Shown here: positions 13,655 through 27,300 of the stretch, piece after piece
How the letters are laid out: every line of letters starts with the position of its first letter
Position numbering within the stretch: the stretch's first letter is position 1
Assembly (NCBI RefSeq): GCF_000002995.4
Contig: NW_025062477.1
Span: 2,983,501-3,047,500, forward strand
Length of the DNA stretch: 64,000 nt
Reading direction: 5' to 3'
DNA from: Brugia malayi
Lineage: Eukaryota > Nematoda > Chromadorea > Rhabditida > Onchocercidae
Translations under genes and position numbers: made by a program
Notes under the pieces: generated by a model
What the model was told of the DNA's origin: nothing
What the model saw: the letters and a program-made list of their open reading frames with translations, nothing else
The model's database searches: none

Positions 13655-16600
13655 ATGAATTACGTCGATCAACAACAGTTTATAATGCAACAAGGACAAC
13701 GGATGCAAAATCCTCGAATGGTTAGCTTATTTTTTTCTTCTTTTATTTTTCAAATCTTACACGTTAATCTTGTCTTGAGCTAAATAGCAAACAGAATAAG
13801 AAAATAAGAAAGGATGAAATCCAATATTTGTTTATTGAATTTAATTAATTGATAAAGTTGTATTGCTTTTATATGTAATTATTTTAAATTAATAGTTTTA
13901 CTTTTATACTTACTTATTTGTTCTTTTGTTAGTAACGGTTTGCTTCATTTTATCATTCGTCAAATTATTCATTTTGATTCAGATCATTCAATTATCAAAT
14001 AAACGGTAGTGAAAGGAATAATATTAAGACAAAATTTGTATGTTTTATAGATTTCTGTACCGACAACTGTGACACCGCAACATTTGCATAGGCAACAGAG
14101 GTAAGTATTATTAATTTTTTTCACTGTTATTGTTTTCTTCTTTTTCTACAAAACTTTGCTTAAACTTGAGATTGTTTACCATCAAATTATTTGTCTTATT
14201 TTTATGGCTGTACATAATTATCAAAGATTTGGGACCATTTTATACTCACCTGGCATGTTGCATTGTTCTCTTTACACTCTTAAAATTTCCGAAATTTATT
14301 CCGATTGCCTTGTCATTTGAGGTGACATTGAGATGTATAGATTGGATCATATAGGATAGTTTCTAATTCACTGAACAAAAATCGATGAAATTTAAGCAAG
14401 TTAGTGAATGTTTTTGTAATTTGCAAAAATCTCAAGTATTCTGGGAAGTTAATTTAGTCTCACAAATGAACTCTTTAAATTTCCAGATATGGCATGGCAA
14501 TGATGCAACCCGGTCAGCAACCAGTACAGATCGCATCCGGACAGTATGTACAAAATCCGCAAATGCAGCCAAGGCTTATGTATGTTACTTACTTATATTT
14601 TAAGAAATTATTCTTCTACTTGTGCAGTTTACTCATTTTAGTATTTAATTTTTTATATCAATCTTCTTGTGTCGAACTTGGAAATTTCTTCAAAATTGAC
14701 AGATCTGAAGGTCACAGAATGTTCTAATCAAAAGTTACAGAATGTACTCTTTTTTAGGACAATGAGCGATGCGTTGTCGCGGCTACCACCTGAAGTACAA
14801 CAGATGGCTCAACAACAAATTAATGCAGAAACAAGTGCTGAAAAAAAACGACAAGTTGCTCTAGGATTTATACAAGGACGTGTTCGAGTGAAGATTTAGC
14901 TTTATTAATTAGTCTTTGAAATCAGGTTATAAAAATTGCCTGGTGTTTGAATAAATTTAATGGATAGGTAAAAAGTTCGGTGTTGCGCCATATGTTTTAA
15001 CAGAATGATGTTTCAAGAGTATAGTGGAAGTATTAATGATGTGTGTCCATCATCATTCATTTTGAACAGAGATTGTAATGTATCTTTTTGGATAAGTTTG
15101 CAAAAATTTGCAGGAAATTAATTTTGTTTTTACAGTTGTTAATTGTATTTGGAAAGTTTAAATTTAGCATTTGTAGTTAACACAACAATATCCTGGTCAA
15201 GGCACGATGAATAGTGGTGGAATGATGATTAGTGTTGGGCTGAATCAGCAAGTTGGTATGGCTCAAGGTTTGTTACGTTGACAAATTTAATTAGAAGTCT
15301 GAAGATAAGAATAGTTTCATAATGCTCGAAGAAAATTAAAAATAATCCATAGGATAATAAGCTTGAAGTTTATTTATCTAACAAATAATATTTCTTAAAG
15401 GAAATACACAAATGGTGCGTATGGGGACTGTGCAGAGTGGTCCAGTACCATATCCAGCGCAAAACGTTTCGTTGCAAACTGGTATGGGACAAATGGGACC
15501 AGCACAGGTCTCTGTGCAGTAAGTTTTAAGAAAAGTACTGGTAGGTAAAAAGATTTATTGTAAGAGCATTTATACGCATGAAATGTTAAACATTCATAAC
15601 TTTATGAAGCGAAGAATGGAATTTGACCTCAAAACGTTTACTTTACCCATGTAGTTTAATTTATATTGAACTAAAGAATTTTAAAATGAAATGTGCAATT
15701 TTTGTCTCAAGTTTATGTAAACTGAAGCAATTTTAAACAAAATTTCAGACGCATGCCAGGTCATTATATGACAAGTAATATGAATGCTCCTCAAAATATA
15801 CAGTATCAATCACAGGATCCCGGAAATGTCCAAAATTATAACCCACAACAACAAATTACTCTTACACAGCCATCGTCTGTAGGACCCACTCTGCAACAAT
15901 CTTCTTCTTTGCATCATAAGGGCCCAAACAGTGTTCCAACTGCAATTTACACGCAGCATCATCCTGGTAATAAGCTTTTCTTATTGTAAAAAATTTTGAA
16001 AAAATAATTTAGGCATAAAAGAATTTCCTATGAAATCTAATTAATTCTCCTATTTCAGAAAATGCAACTGCGACACACAGTACAATAAGTAGTAAAGGTG
16101 ATAAAAGCTCAGATGAACCACTTTATAGTCAGAAACTAGAGTTATTGAAACCTTATCATGAACATATCAAAAGACTGCTTGAAAGAAATCGGTAATTTTC
16201 ACTTATTCTTGTTTTTTAATTATTTGAATTATCGCCATAAAGGAATTAATTTTAAATAAAGTTCAGTCAAATATTAATTATTGGAATAACTGTATTATTT
16301 CAATGCTCATGCTGAATTTGAAGACTTCTTTTGTTTACAGTTTGGATGGACAGGCACCGAAGTCGAAATTTGAGCGCCTTCTTGAAATAATGGAAAATCG
16401 TCGGTAAATTTTTCGATTTAATATTTTTTTTATTGCATTGATTTCATGCAGAATACCAATTATATCATATTTTCGAAAGTCCAGATTTGCATTTTGATTA
16501 AATTTTTAATGTATTTAATTAATAAATTTATAAGTCTAGTAATAAAATTCTCAAATATGCGTTATCAGTTCTGTCTCTTCTCGAACTTATTCCATTTTGT

Positions 16601-18047
16601 TCAAAAGTTGAGTTTTGCAGGAAAGTAGAGTTGAAACTTCTGGAAAAGCTGGTTGTTAGTGTAAGAAATTTAATCGAACGTGATTCACTTTGTTTTCCGT
16701 TAATAGATGCTTTACGTCTGGAGAGTGGTGATACTCCGAAGACACCGCTTCCAGATCCTTGGGATGACTTCCATCAATACGCAATAAAGTAAGTCTGTTG
16801 AATTTATTTCTTAGTGTAAAAATCTCGATTAATTGGATTTGAGATTTGACTTAATTTAAAATATAAGCTTTAAAAGAAATCGCTAGAATCGTTATTTTTC
16901 ACACTAAGGTAACAATTGCATTAATTTCAATATTATTTACATACAAATATTGATTATTTTGTTTTGTCTTACTCGTTGTCATTCTTTTGCTAGAAATTTA
17001 AGCTTAATATGAAATTTACTGAAATATTTCTATATGTTTCGAAATTCCAGAGTTCCAGAAAAAGTGATGAATTTAGTTAAAGAAGAAAAAACGAAAAGTA
17101 AGGAAAGTAAAGGTGTAATACCAGTCAAACGAATCAAAAAAGAAGAAGATTCTGATGGTTTGTTTTCTGTAATATTATTTTTATTAATTGATAATTATAA
17201 TTTGCAGTATTTATATTAATTTACTGGCATTAAACTTTGCTGGATTAAACCTACCAATTACCAATTGCTAATAATATTATTATTATTCTTGTTTTTTTTT
17301 TTTTTTTTTTTTAAGTTTATAAACTTATAGTAATTTCGTCGTATTTTAGAACGGATAGCGGTGATATGCCAAGATGGTTCACGACTAGAATTATCACAAG
17401 AAGCATCAGATCAACTTCGGCCACACAATTACAGGTCATATTTATAACTATTTAATAATACAGATGATATATGCTTTTCTTATTCCAATTCATAATTTAT
17501 ATTAAGGTATTCAATGTGATTATGAAACGTCGAAAACCACTTGACATCTTAATAAAAATACGGTTTTAGATTTGACCCTGAATTTATTCCAATATCAGAT
17601 GACTGTACAGAAATTCAAGTGTTTATCGAAAACGATATTGTAAGCTTGTCTCTGTTAGAGGTTTCATCTCTAATCTTTGATTTCATTGATAATTTAACGT
17701 GGTATGATCTCTTTGCTTGATCTGTTGAAAAATCTTCACATTGCAATATTTTGATTTTTTCCCTTATAATTCTCTGTTTTTGATTGCAATTTCATCTCCT
17801 TATTAACTTTCAGCTCCTAGTACCTCCATTGCGATTAGTGATACCTTTGAACTATCCGGAATCTAAGGCATCCATATGGCGTGATCGGTGGTCCTACGGT
17901 GGTGTTAACTTGATCGATATCAATACACAGTTCGATAAGCGCTTAAATATGGCCGTAAATTGTCGAAGTATCACGGAAATTATCAATGCCTGGAAGCTTG
18001 CTTCTTTGCATGTTCTGAAAATTGGTAGTTCTAGTGCGAGCACATAG
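13655..18047 (+). CDS. MED15: Mediator tail subunit MED15 (MDT-15 homologue)
   Basis: MED15 is a nuclear Mediator tail subunit that receives signals from transcription factors; in C. elegans MDT-15 serves NHR-49 and SBP-1 in lipid metabolism. Fourteen exons: 13655-13720, 14051-14100, 14487-14579, 14758-14887, 15177-15267, 15401-15518, 15749-15966, 16059-16191, 16341-16403, 16621-16788, 17051-17157, 17350-17434, 17570-17639, 17814-18047. Phases agree throughout, giving 541 codons. The N-terminal half is Gln/Met/Pro/Gly-rich low complexity (YNPQQQ, QPGQQP). From residue about 270 comes the conserved MED15 core (YSQKLELLKPYHEHIKRLL, FERLLEIMENR), then a Lys-rich linker, and the C-terminal domain with VIPLNYPESKASIW. 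The ATG sits two bases after a TTTTAG acceptor, suggesting trans-splicing or a 5' UTR intron. An obvious N-terminal KIX domain is missing from this model. AATAAA at 18556-18561 is a candidate poly(A) signal. Confidence 0.93.
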
Positions 18048-19770
18048 AGTCTTTCCTGCTCAGCATAGATTGTTTCTTTTTATAAATGTTTATAGCGATT
18101 CGTCTTTCCGATGATAAAAGCTCTCCAAGTTTCATTTGTCATTCAAGATTGGGAAACAATACAATTTTTCAAAAGCAAAAAAAAAAAAAAAAAATAGTAG
18201 ATCATTTATAAATACTAACAAAGCTATAAATCCTAGAAGGAAAACCATCCACTGACATTTTCAAATAAGTAGCATAAATAGATCCCTACCCTCAAAAAAA
18301 AAAAGGAAAAAAAAAGAAAAAAAACAAAAAGTACTTTGGGTCTCGCCTTTTGCATGGATAAAAAAGAATATTAATTTCAAAGTAACTCCCGAAAGAAAAA
18401 AAACTAATTATGAAGTAGAAATCGTGAATGGCTGCTACAATTTCCCTTCCGCACTTATTCTTTCATATCTCTTGTACTTTTATTCTTTCATATTTCTTTT
18501 TCGAGGTTTATGCTTCCAAGTGGAAACGTTTTTAAAATTGCCAAGATCCCGAGAGAATAAAACAACTTGCTATTTTTTATAAAAGAATTGTTACGAAATG
18601 AAATTAATATGTACAAAGAGCGCAGAAGACTACCCACTTCTATGGACTGATATGATTACATCACCAACTGTCTTGATACTATGGCTCAATTTTTAAAATA
18701 TCTAAATATCTTCACAACAGTTTATGATTAACATCTTTGAAAATGAAATGATCCACTTAAAACTCGTAATTTCCTCCTTTAGAACATTACATAATGTAAC
18801 TGATACCTTAATAATTAACAATAGACGATCAGCTTTTTGATTTCTTTATTTCATAAAACAGTGAGAATTCCAGGAATCAAAGTCCGTTTTAGTGCATGAT
18901 TAAGAAATACAAAAGAAAAAAAAAAAACATTTACAGCGATCATTAATAAGTGGCACGTGGTAACATAGAAACAAGAATAAAGTTGCAAGAAATATAGGGA
19001 ATGCGACTGGGTTTAACAAAATTCCAAATAAAATGGATTGGAATCTTACCCAAACGAGAATGCATGATTTACAATGCTTCCTCCAGGATGTCATGAGGTA
19101 TTTGAACTTGCACAACGAAACAAAGACTTTGCTATTAACTTGCAAAGGGAGCACTTTGAAATCCAACAATTTTATAGCTGTTCGCATGCTTTTCTCGTGA
19201 AACGTGACCAACCACTAATGATCAAGGCTTCACTCTCGCTCATAAATTCTGGCTTGACTTTTACATTTTCACATATAGCAAATTATATGACTATAGATTG
19301 CAACTAAATGCTTTTCATACAAAAAATTAATCATGGCATGAATGAAGAGAAACCTACGAATGAAGGGCAAAAACACCAACCAACAAATAAGCATGCTTCA
19401 AATTTTTATGATAAATCCGGCAATTAATAAAATACATAAAGCGAAATTCCGAATGAATTTCTGCGGAAGCTTATAACTAATTTTGGATAATACCCAAAAA
19501 GAAAAGGAACCCTTAAAGAATTTATTTGCATTTTGTTCAAAGCTCAGAGATCTCTGGAGATTTTGCACAGTATAGAGATCTGAGATCATTGTTAAATAAT
19601 CTCTAATAAAATAAAAAGATTTTGAAAGACTTTAAACTGGTATTCGCAAAAAGTTGTTCCCTAAGGCCTACATAAAAAATGCTTTCCCTCAGACTTAATA
19701 CAGCTGGATAAAAAGATAGAGAAGCAGGCGTGTTAATATTTGCAATGTAAGAGATATCATGAACAACTTT
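18048..19770. other. Convergent 3' region between MED15 and ENSA
   Basis: No coding exon is supported. It has less extreme AT content than the flanks and poly-A tracts at about 18178-18195 and 18295-18325, and it probably holds both 3' UTRs. Open frames on both strands at 18900-19310 overlap each other and lack splice or homology support. AATAAA on the minus strand (19526-19521) lies about 245 bases past the ENSA stop. Confidence 0.6.
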
Positions 19771-20879
19771 CTAAGGTCCTGTGAGAGGGTCACTATCGTG
19801 CGTTGAGTGATGAATATATGGCTGTGGGCTTAATTTGCTATGTACAGATGGGTAAATGATTGACGATTTACGCTGTGGGACCGTGTCTGGGCGAGGAATT
19901 TGCAATGATTCATCTCTTACTGCCGTTGAAACATCAATGTTAAGCGGCACGTCTACTTCTTCCTGAAACATAAACAAGAAATGATGAAAAGAAACTTTAC
20001 AACTAAAGAATTGATTTAAATAACATGAAGGCTTGGACATACGCCGACGATGACCGTCATAGCTTGTAATCTGTTTTTATATAGTTTATTTTCTGCGCAT
20101 ATTTCTTTATAACAGGTTACCATTAATATGTAAATAACTTCTCATCAAAAAAAAAAATAGTGGTAGTAGTAGGCTAAGTTGAATACTAGGCTAAGTTTAA
20201 GTCCAACAAATATCAAAAATTTCAGCACATCAATATGTTTAAAAGTGATGAAATTGAGATGTTTTTCTTTTTTTGTTAATTAACTTTCATATAAAATACC
20301 TGTGCAGATGAAGAAACTGAAGCTGATCTATGCATAATATTTTGTAAATTGGCAACTGGTAAGTTTGCTGATGGAGTATTTGTTTTTTGCTTATTCATTG
20401 CATAGTCACCAGAATCAAAGAATTTCTGCAAGAAAAAAATTAGATAGGATATAGAAAGAAAAAAATAATCTCACAGTGCTAAATAAAACGGAACCCTCTA
20501 TCTATATCTAGGTGTTTTGTGATACTAACTCCAAGTTATACCTTTCTAATATTTGGTTATATCAAGCACATTTTCCCTCTGAATGAGCACAAAACTTACC
20601 AACACCACAAGAAAAGAAAATAAGATGCAAGTTTTGGAAGCTCTAAAAAAGACCAAAAAAGCTAATCCCAGCTATTTCTTGGAAACCAAACGTTTTTAAA
20701 ATAAAACATACTCTTTGCTGCTGTAATTTCTTCTGAAGAAAAGTACTTTGTGGTTTTACCGGTAATTTGCCATTTGCTGCAAGTTTACTCATCAGAAGAT
20801 CCTCTTGTTGCTTCTCGAAATTGAAGTTTTCCTCATTCAGTTTTTTAGCTTCGTCCAAATTCTGAACACCACCAAGCAT
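19771..20879 (-). CDS. ENSA: Alpha-endosulfine / ARPP-19 family PP2A-B55 inhibitor
   Basis: Endosulfines, once phosphorylated by Greatwall kinase on the Ser of FDSGDY, bind and inhibit PP2A-B55 to allow mitotic entry. Three coding exons: 20879-20712 (from ATG; the spliced exon begins at 20881), 20425-20300 and 19962-19771. All junctions are GT/AG and in frame, giving 161 codons. The family signature spans the first junction: TFLQKKLQQQR then KFFDSGDYAM, with the Greatwall-site serine at residue 61. The C-terminal IPRPDTVPQRKSS (residues 120-132) matches the conserved PKA-site region of vertebrate ENSA. The tail beyond RKSS is longer than in vertebrates. The ATG at 20879 lies two bases after an acceptor (ATTACAG). 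Upstream first exons are possible at 22747-22709 (out of frame, so non-coding leader) or 28821-28809 (in frame, adding MEEKA). It is convergent with MED15. Confidence 0.93.
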
Positions 20880-20881
20880 TG

Positions 20882-22708
20882 CTGTAATCAAAACTCTTAA
20901 TACTTTTGCCATTTTAACGATAAACACAAATCGAAAAGATAAAAAATTGTTTCATAGACCCCTTGAAATCATATGCTTCAAATAAAATTTTACAGCAATA
21001 CAACATAAACAATATCATTTAGGACAGAGTCAATAATTAAAACTGCCCGGTATTATAAACTAAAGAGGAAAGAAAGTAATTACGAATAAAAGAGATGCAA
21101 AAAAACTTTGACTTTTTCCAAGGCTGAACCTTTTGACGTGGCCATGAAGGAATGGCAAAATAATGTTGTGATACGGATGTTTAATACTTTATGTTCTACA
21201 TCAAATATATTGAACAGAAAAACATTGCTGATATTGTAACACAATATGTTTCAAGTTCCTCATAAACAACCATTCGTACACAGATGTGGAAAAATTATTA
21301 CAAATGAGTCTAGATTGTTGTTACATGAGTAATGAGCATATAAAGAAATTCTCTAATTTTCCAACTAGTACCATTAAAAAGGAATTTAATTCAAATTTCA
21401 TGTTCTCAACTTCCTAACTATTTAATAAATACTAACAAAAAAAAGGACAAATCTCTGCTGTTGACCAAAGATCTATAATTTCTTGGATCGAACATTCAAT
21501 CCCACTAGCAGCAGCAAATTGCACTTTCAACAAACATACTGATGAAAAAAGAAAGATAGAGATAGAGCAAAAGAATCTGGAACAAAATGTAAGTCATGTT
21601 GAGATAGTACGGATAGGAAGTCGATCTTGAGATTTTACTTGAACATAAACTCTATGCTCAGCCTCCATTCAAACACGGAAAGTGATTGAAATAAAAATTG
21701 AAAGATAAGTACGAAGATGCAGACGAAAGTTAGGATAACAAATCAGCCTAACTTTAATCATTTTTGCTTTGTTCCATATCATTTGTGAACATGTACTTTA
21801 TTACCTTACAATTACATAATGCTTGGAAACCTTAACAATTATTTTCAATGAATTAATCTTTTATTCCTACATTTTTTACTTTCATTCGTCATAATTTAAA
21901 AAAAAAAAAAAATGGATATGGAATCGACGAAAATGAAAAAAATCCAAGTTATAATATCATTTAAATTAAGAGAATAGTAAATAAATGCGATGCTAGTTCC
22001 TAAAATGATTTACAAGTTGTTTCAAACCGACGTTTCTGGATATTCTAAGTTTCGTTGTTTTCATAACTTCACTAAGAATCGTTTACTTTCATTAACAGCT
22101 TTCCACTATCACATACACATACATACATAAACACAAACAAATATTCCAAGACAAGTGTTTTTTAATCAGAAAATTCATAAATATGCACACGTCGTTAATT
22201 GCACAAATTAGACTGAACAAATTATCTATCATAATGAAATATTAATAAGCTGAAAAAAGAAGTTTACCAACTGATAATTCTAATTTTTTTTTCAATATGC
22301 CTACATATGAAGTAAGAGAGATATAATATCTATATGTGTATTGAAATTTGTTCGTATGATGACTAGGAATAATCTTATAGGCAGTGGTATTTTACTATTA
22401 ATGAAGTGAAGTGGTAACAATTATTAGTATAAAAGTTAAATTATTAATTTCTCAATCATTTCATTGCATATTCAAACAGTTAATAAAGAAATTTTTAGTA
22501 TAATTGCGTCCTTAAGAGATGTCACTGACAAAAAGTTATCACTTAAATCTGAGACACACATAACTCTCACATCATCATAAATAAATCTCAAATGTACCTC
22601 TTTAGTCATTCCTCGATAAATAAACCCCCCCCCCCTCTGTTCCCCCTCCCCATCCCGATCATTCCCATGAACACGACAAGCTGCAATCAGAACAACGTAA
22701 AAACTTAC
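20882..22708 (-). other. ENSA upstream intron or 5' region
   Basis: No coding signal. It is AT-rich with poly-A at about 21898-21911 and a striking C-run on the + strand at 22624-22636 followed by CCCCCTCCCC (G-run on the ENSA sense strand). Its 3' end is the acceptor of the ENSA coding exon and its 5' side meets the GTAAGT donor of the leader exon at 22747-22709. Confidence 0.5.
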
Positions 22709-22925
22709 CCTCCAGAACTCGTGGCAACAACTTTTCACGCGGTTCATATCGATCTTTGACGGCCCTCTGCTATTTTTAATTTCAGTACCCGGGGATTTTC
22801 CGCTTGGGGTAGATGAATGTATGAATCATTTCGTTTGTTGCGTCATTTTGGGTCACGTGTTTTACATCTACCACGTACGAATGTTAATAATTCCAATTTT
22901 AAGCAAGTGTTCTTTCTAGTAAATA
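22709..22925 (-). promoter_or_regulatory. Candidate ENSA leader exon and promoter
   Basis: On the minus strand an ATG-led segment (22747-22709) ends in a consensus donor GG/GTAAGT. Joined to the ENSA exon acceptor it is out of frame, so it would be a non-coding leader with a short upstream reading frame. Beyond it lies a relatively GC-rich stretch with GGTCACGTG (CACGTG E-box at 22854-22859), a possible bHLH site, and another near-E-box ACCACGTACG. The + strand has an acceptor TTTCTAG at about 22919. Confidence 0.4.
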
Positions 22926-24395
22926 TGCAAAAATTTGCAGTTTACATCGCAAGTGGATTTGGTCTGTGTTTTGCTATATACATTATATGATGGAGAGTAA
23001 AGTGTTACCTTCCAATTTATTTGATAACCTGAAAAAAAAAAAGCAATTTTTGGTAAGTATTTTGTGCATATCAAGCAATGGACGATATGCAGAAGGAGAT
23101 TTGGCATGAAATGGTTTCGACAATGAACCATGCTGTAAGACTTTAATCTAATTTTTGCATTGAAAATTAATTATGTTGAACAGGAAAAAGGAAGAAAAGG
23201 AGAATCAATTATTAATTTTGAAATCCTATGGAATGGATTCAAAAGAGGTTACATATTGATGAGATCACTTAGTCATCATAGTTGGACAACTGATTTGCAG
23301 CTATCGAATGATTGTATGAAAGAGATGCAGGCGCGAAATGTGTTAAAAATACGATAAATTCCGATTATCGTTGTGAAGAACAATGGGCTTTATCAAAGGT
23401 AGTAATATATTCTAATCTTCAAGTCTTAGATTACTGGCGAGTATTGGTCAGTTCTGAGAGTCGGAAATTTTTGATGACTACCGACGAAATAAAAAACTTG
23501 ATAGTAACTAAAAAAATAAGAAAAATAATGTTTCCACCGAATTCAGATGTTAATCATTTTCTGTTCAATATATTTTTAATGGGAAATAGGTTTTTGATAA
23601 ATTGTAAATATTTTAGCTATTGTAAAGTTTTTTATTTCTCAATAATAAATCCAGAAACATTATTTTTAATTCACTGAACTAGAACACTCTATGGTGGAAT
23701 TTCCTCCGAATCCATTTGGCGGTAAGACATATTAAAGTAAATTTAATTTAATATTTATCGAAATTAACAGTGAAATGATCCAGTAGTAATAGTAAATTTA
23801 AGAGTAGTCATAATAAAAGATTATCTTGAAATTGACTTTGCTTGGAAAAAAATTCTCAACTATTGATGCATATAAATTGATATGGCTTAAGATGCTAAAT
23901 TACATGTGATTGCTGTGTTTTATGTTCCCAAGTATCAAGAAGCTTTCATTTACTTGCACAACGAGACTGGATAATTGAGTAGGAAATCCTGCACGATAAC
24001 TAAATTATTTGGTGCAATTTATTGGAAAATATATACATTTAAAAAGAAATTTGAGTAATCGGAAGGTCAAGTTTTGAAAACAGTGAAATCTGTTGTGACG
24101 AAAAAAGAATTCTTTAAAACTTATAGAGATATACCATAGTTTTCACACCTCTTAATGATTGCTGGCTTGCATATCGTAACTCTGATTAAGGAGCTTACGT
24201 TGCTTATGTCAGAGTAGTGCATTTAACTTACTATTTGTAAGATTTTATATAGTTTGAACTTTATAAGAGAAATTTTTCTATTAATTTATAATAGTTAACA
24301 AAAAGGAATTAGTTGATTTTTCTACTTCTGGCTTTGGCTTCTTCCAATTATTTTATTAGTTTTGTATTGTTAATTTTTAAATAATGCTGCTTCAG
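22926..24395 (+). other. Possible 5' exons of an unrecognised + strand gene
   Basis: Coding-like fragments occur in several frames but cannot be joined cleanly. One starts ATGGACGATATGCAG at 23082 and ends at a possible donor ATGCT/GTAAGA (23135). It is followed by an acceptor TTGAACAG (23183) and a fragment of about 60 codons in one frame, while a second frame reads CEEQWALSK to a donor at 23398. The shift between frames around 23330 suggests either an undetected splice, an assembly error or decay. I see no recognised family. Confidence 0.3.
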
Positions 24396-27300
24396 GTTGA
24401 AGAATGTGAACTGTATATGTTTTTGAAGAATGGTCAGCATTATCAAATCCTGGAATTTTCAATTGAAAATGTGCGCCATGTATTTTTAGTTGGTTTTGAT
24501 GAATATTTTATGATTCTAAGGAGAAAAGTAACGCCAATGTTTCAGCAACACACCGAACTACCGATAGCTGCAGTTTATTTCATTATTCTTAGTAAGTATA
24601 CATTTTATTCATTTGTTGTTTGATATCTGATTGTTTATTTGTTTTGGCTATTGTAAGATTTTTATTGGCCAGTATATTGCTTTGTTTTTCAGCTGTTTTA
24701 AATCCTTTACAATGTTCAATTTTTGCCATTCCTTCTTCTTACTGAGCTAATTAAATCGAATTCTTTTGGAGCTTTTTTATTTTTACATTGAATTCAAAAA
24801 ATAAAAAACTATTTTCTCCTAATTAATATTTTTGGTCCATTTATCTAAATCATTTCATATCATTTCGTAAGTTTTTTATTATTAAATGCTTTTCAAGTGA
24901 AATTAACTGCTGAAACTGTTGATACTTTCAAAGGAGAGTTTCAGTTGATTCATAAACCACTGCTATGATTTTAGCATTTATGTATTTCATGCCTTACAAG
25001 TTTTCATAGTGTTCCCATTTTTCTGTTCATAAAGTAACTTGTTTAAAAAAAATCTTTGAATCCTCAGTGTTATCTAAATCATTTTTCCTGAAAAGTCCGT
25101 ACTGTTATAAATGAAAGTTTAATTTTTGATTAACTTCTAGTTAGAGTTTTGCTTTCAGTGATATATAAATGTCTTTTATTTATAAAGTTCTTTTATTCAT
25201 ATTGATTTGATTCGTCTGTTTTTTAAACGACTAATATTTGAAGAGCTCCATAATGGCCTGAGATTATAACTAATAAATTCATCGAGTTTTGTGTTTGAAG
25301 AAGAAAGAGGAACAAATAATATTATTGAATAATTTTTAATTATGATTCGTAAAAATAAAAGTGTAAGTTGATTTTGATTCATCTTAATACTCAACCAAAC
25401 TAAGTAATTAATTTTTACAGTTTGTTCATGGACGGAAATGCGACACGATATTTATACAACTTCATTTCCTGCAAAATGGAAAATGTGGAAAATATCATTC
25501 TTACTACCGGAAGCTTATTTTAATTGGTTTTTCCTTTATGTGTTTTAGTGAAGAAATATGGATATCAGTAGTGGCGGCTTTTAAACTCTCATTTCTATAT
25601 CTTTGTGAATTTTTTTTTCTTTTTAAGATGAATGCGAATAATAGATTAGCAATGAAATATTCAAGCTGAGATGAATGTTGAACATCATTTATCGTCACTT
25701 AGGAAATTTTCAATATAGAACAAAGAAAAAATATATTAACCACCAACAATTTTGTCCTGGTTGTTTCTATTTATCCTTTTTTCTCGTATGTTGTCATGTT
25801 TACAATCCTTACTTTATTAATACTCTTCGTTCTTTAGTATCTTATTGCATTATCACTTTTCATCACATAATATCTTGTTGTACTGGTATTCTTAATATTC
25901 ATAGAGATATCGATGTTTTAATAATTTTTTTTTTTATACGTTCTAAAATATTTTCAAAGCAATCAATGTAATTATCACTAGGTGTTTATTGCTTTTATTA
26001 TTTTATTGTATTTTATCTTTATCAATAAACATTTTTATATCACTCAATGTTAAAAATTCTTAATTTTTGATTTTTATGCGCTACATCGCATTTATTATCT
26101 ATTGAATATTTTTTTAACGACATATTTTTTTTGAACGGTTTTTCTTTAAATTTTTGAATTTGTATCACCAGAAAGGTCAAGAATGCATATTATAAATATT
26201 ATGTAAACTTCATTTTATTGGGTCTATGAGAAATTTAGAAACAATTTCGGAAAAGAAAAATTAGAAATTTCTTTCCTTAGATAAAATTAAAAGATATTGG
26301 ATAAGTTAAGACTTTGGTTTGCGATATAAATATATTATTGAAGTGCATGTAAAAAATAGTCAAGTTTGTAATCTGTTTCACACGCATGCATTCGAAGTGA
26401 TTTGATTAAAATAATTTAGGAAAAGATTGTTAGCAGAGTCTCCAGCATCCTTAAAAAAAAAAAAAAAAAACTTAAAAGCTCCATATCGCAATTCAGAAAT
26501 CTTCTCGAATTTAATCTTTTTTGTTAGCATACTTTAGTTGATCGAATTAAAAAGCTCATTTTAATTTTCCTCTTATTCGAGAAAAGCATAACGCGCGAAT
26601 TATGCTAAGAGAAATTTAATCATTAATGCAAATGTCTCTTCCTAATTTTATCATCATTTTATTTGCATTGGTAATCTATTTTAAAATTATGGGATAAATT
26701 ACATTACATTTTTTTTTCTCTCTTTTTTTTTTTGATATGGAGAAGAAAAAACTTTGCCTTATTTGCATCATCATTGAGTGTACTTATAAGGGGAAAAGAA
26801 AAGTGCACTTTTTTAGTTTGGTCTTTTTTTTTTTTTCTTTTTGATTTATGTTTTTAGATGACCCACCACTTTTTATTTCTGTATGAAATATTCTGATAAC
26901 ATACTCAGATTTTTGAAAGGATCTGTAAATAGTGTTTAGTAAAATGAAAGATCAAGGACAATAAAACTAAGCGATTAAGGAATCTTTTTTTTTTTTTTTT
27001 TTGCACAGAAAAGTTTTGACCATTGACTGGAATTATTTATGACAGTTATCAGTTAATTTTTAAAGTGCTAAATATTGAGCGGATTATACAAGGGTACTAG
27101 TAATGCAAGCAAGAAATCTTCATGAAAGTTGACTTCGTTTTATAGTCTTACCAAGTGTTGTAAAATAAAAATTAAAATCTTAATCGGATTCATTTGAGGA
27201 TTCGGAATCGTACAGTTGACATTGTTTGTTTATATTTCTTTTTTTTTTTGTAAAATTAACTGTACAACTTAATTTTCAGATAGAAGTAAGTTTGAATTTA

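Noticed and set aside
18900..19307. Overlapping open frames on both strands between MED15 and ENSA
   Set aside because: They overlap antisense to each other, lack splice sites and family signals, and fall where the two 3' UTRs are expected.
22709..22747. ATG-led segment MNRVKSCCHEFWR as the ENSA N-terminus
   Set aside because: Joining its donor to the ENSA acceptor puts it out of frame with the endosulfine frame, so it can only be a leader exon.
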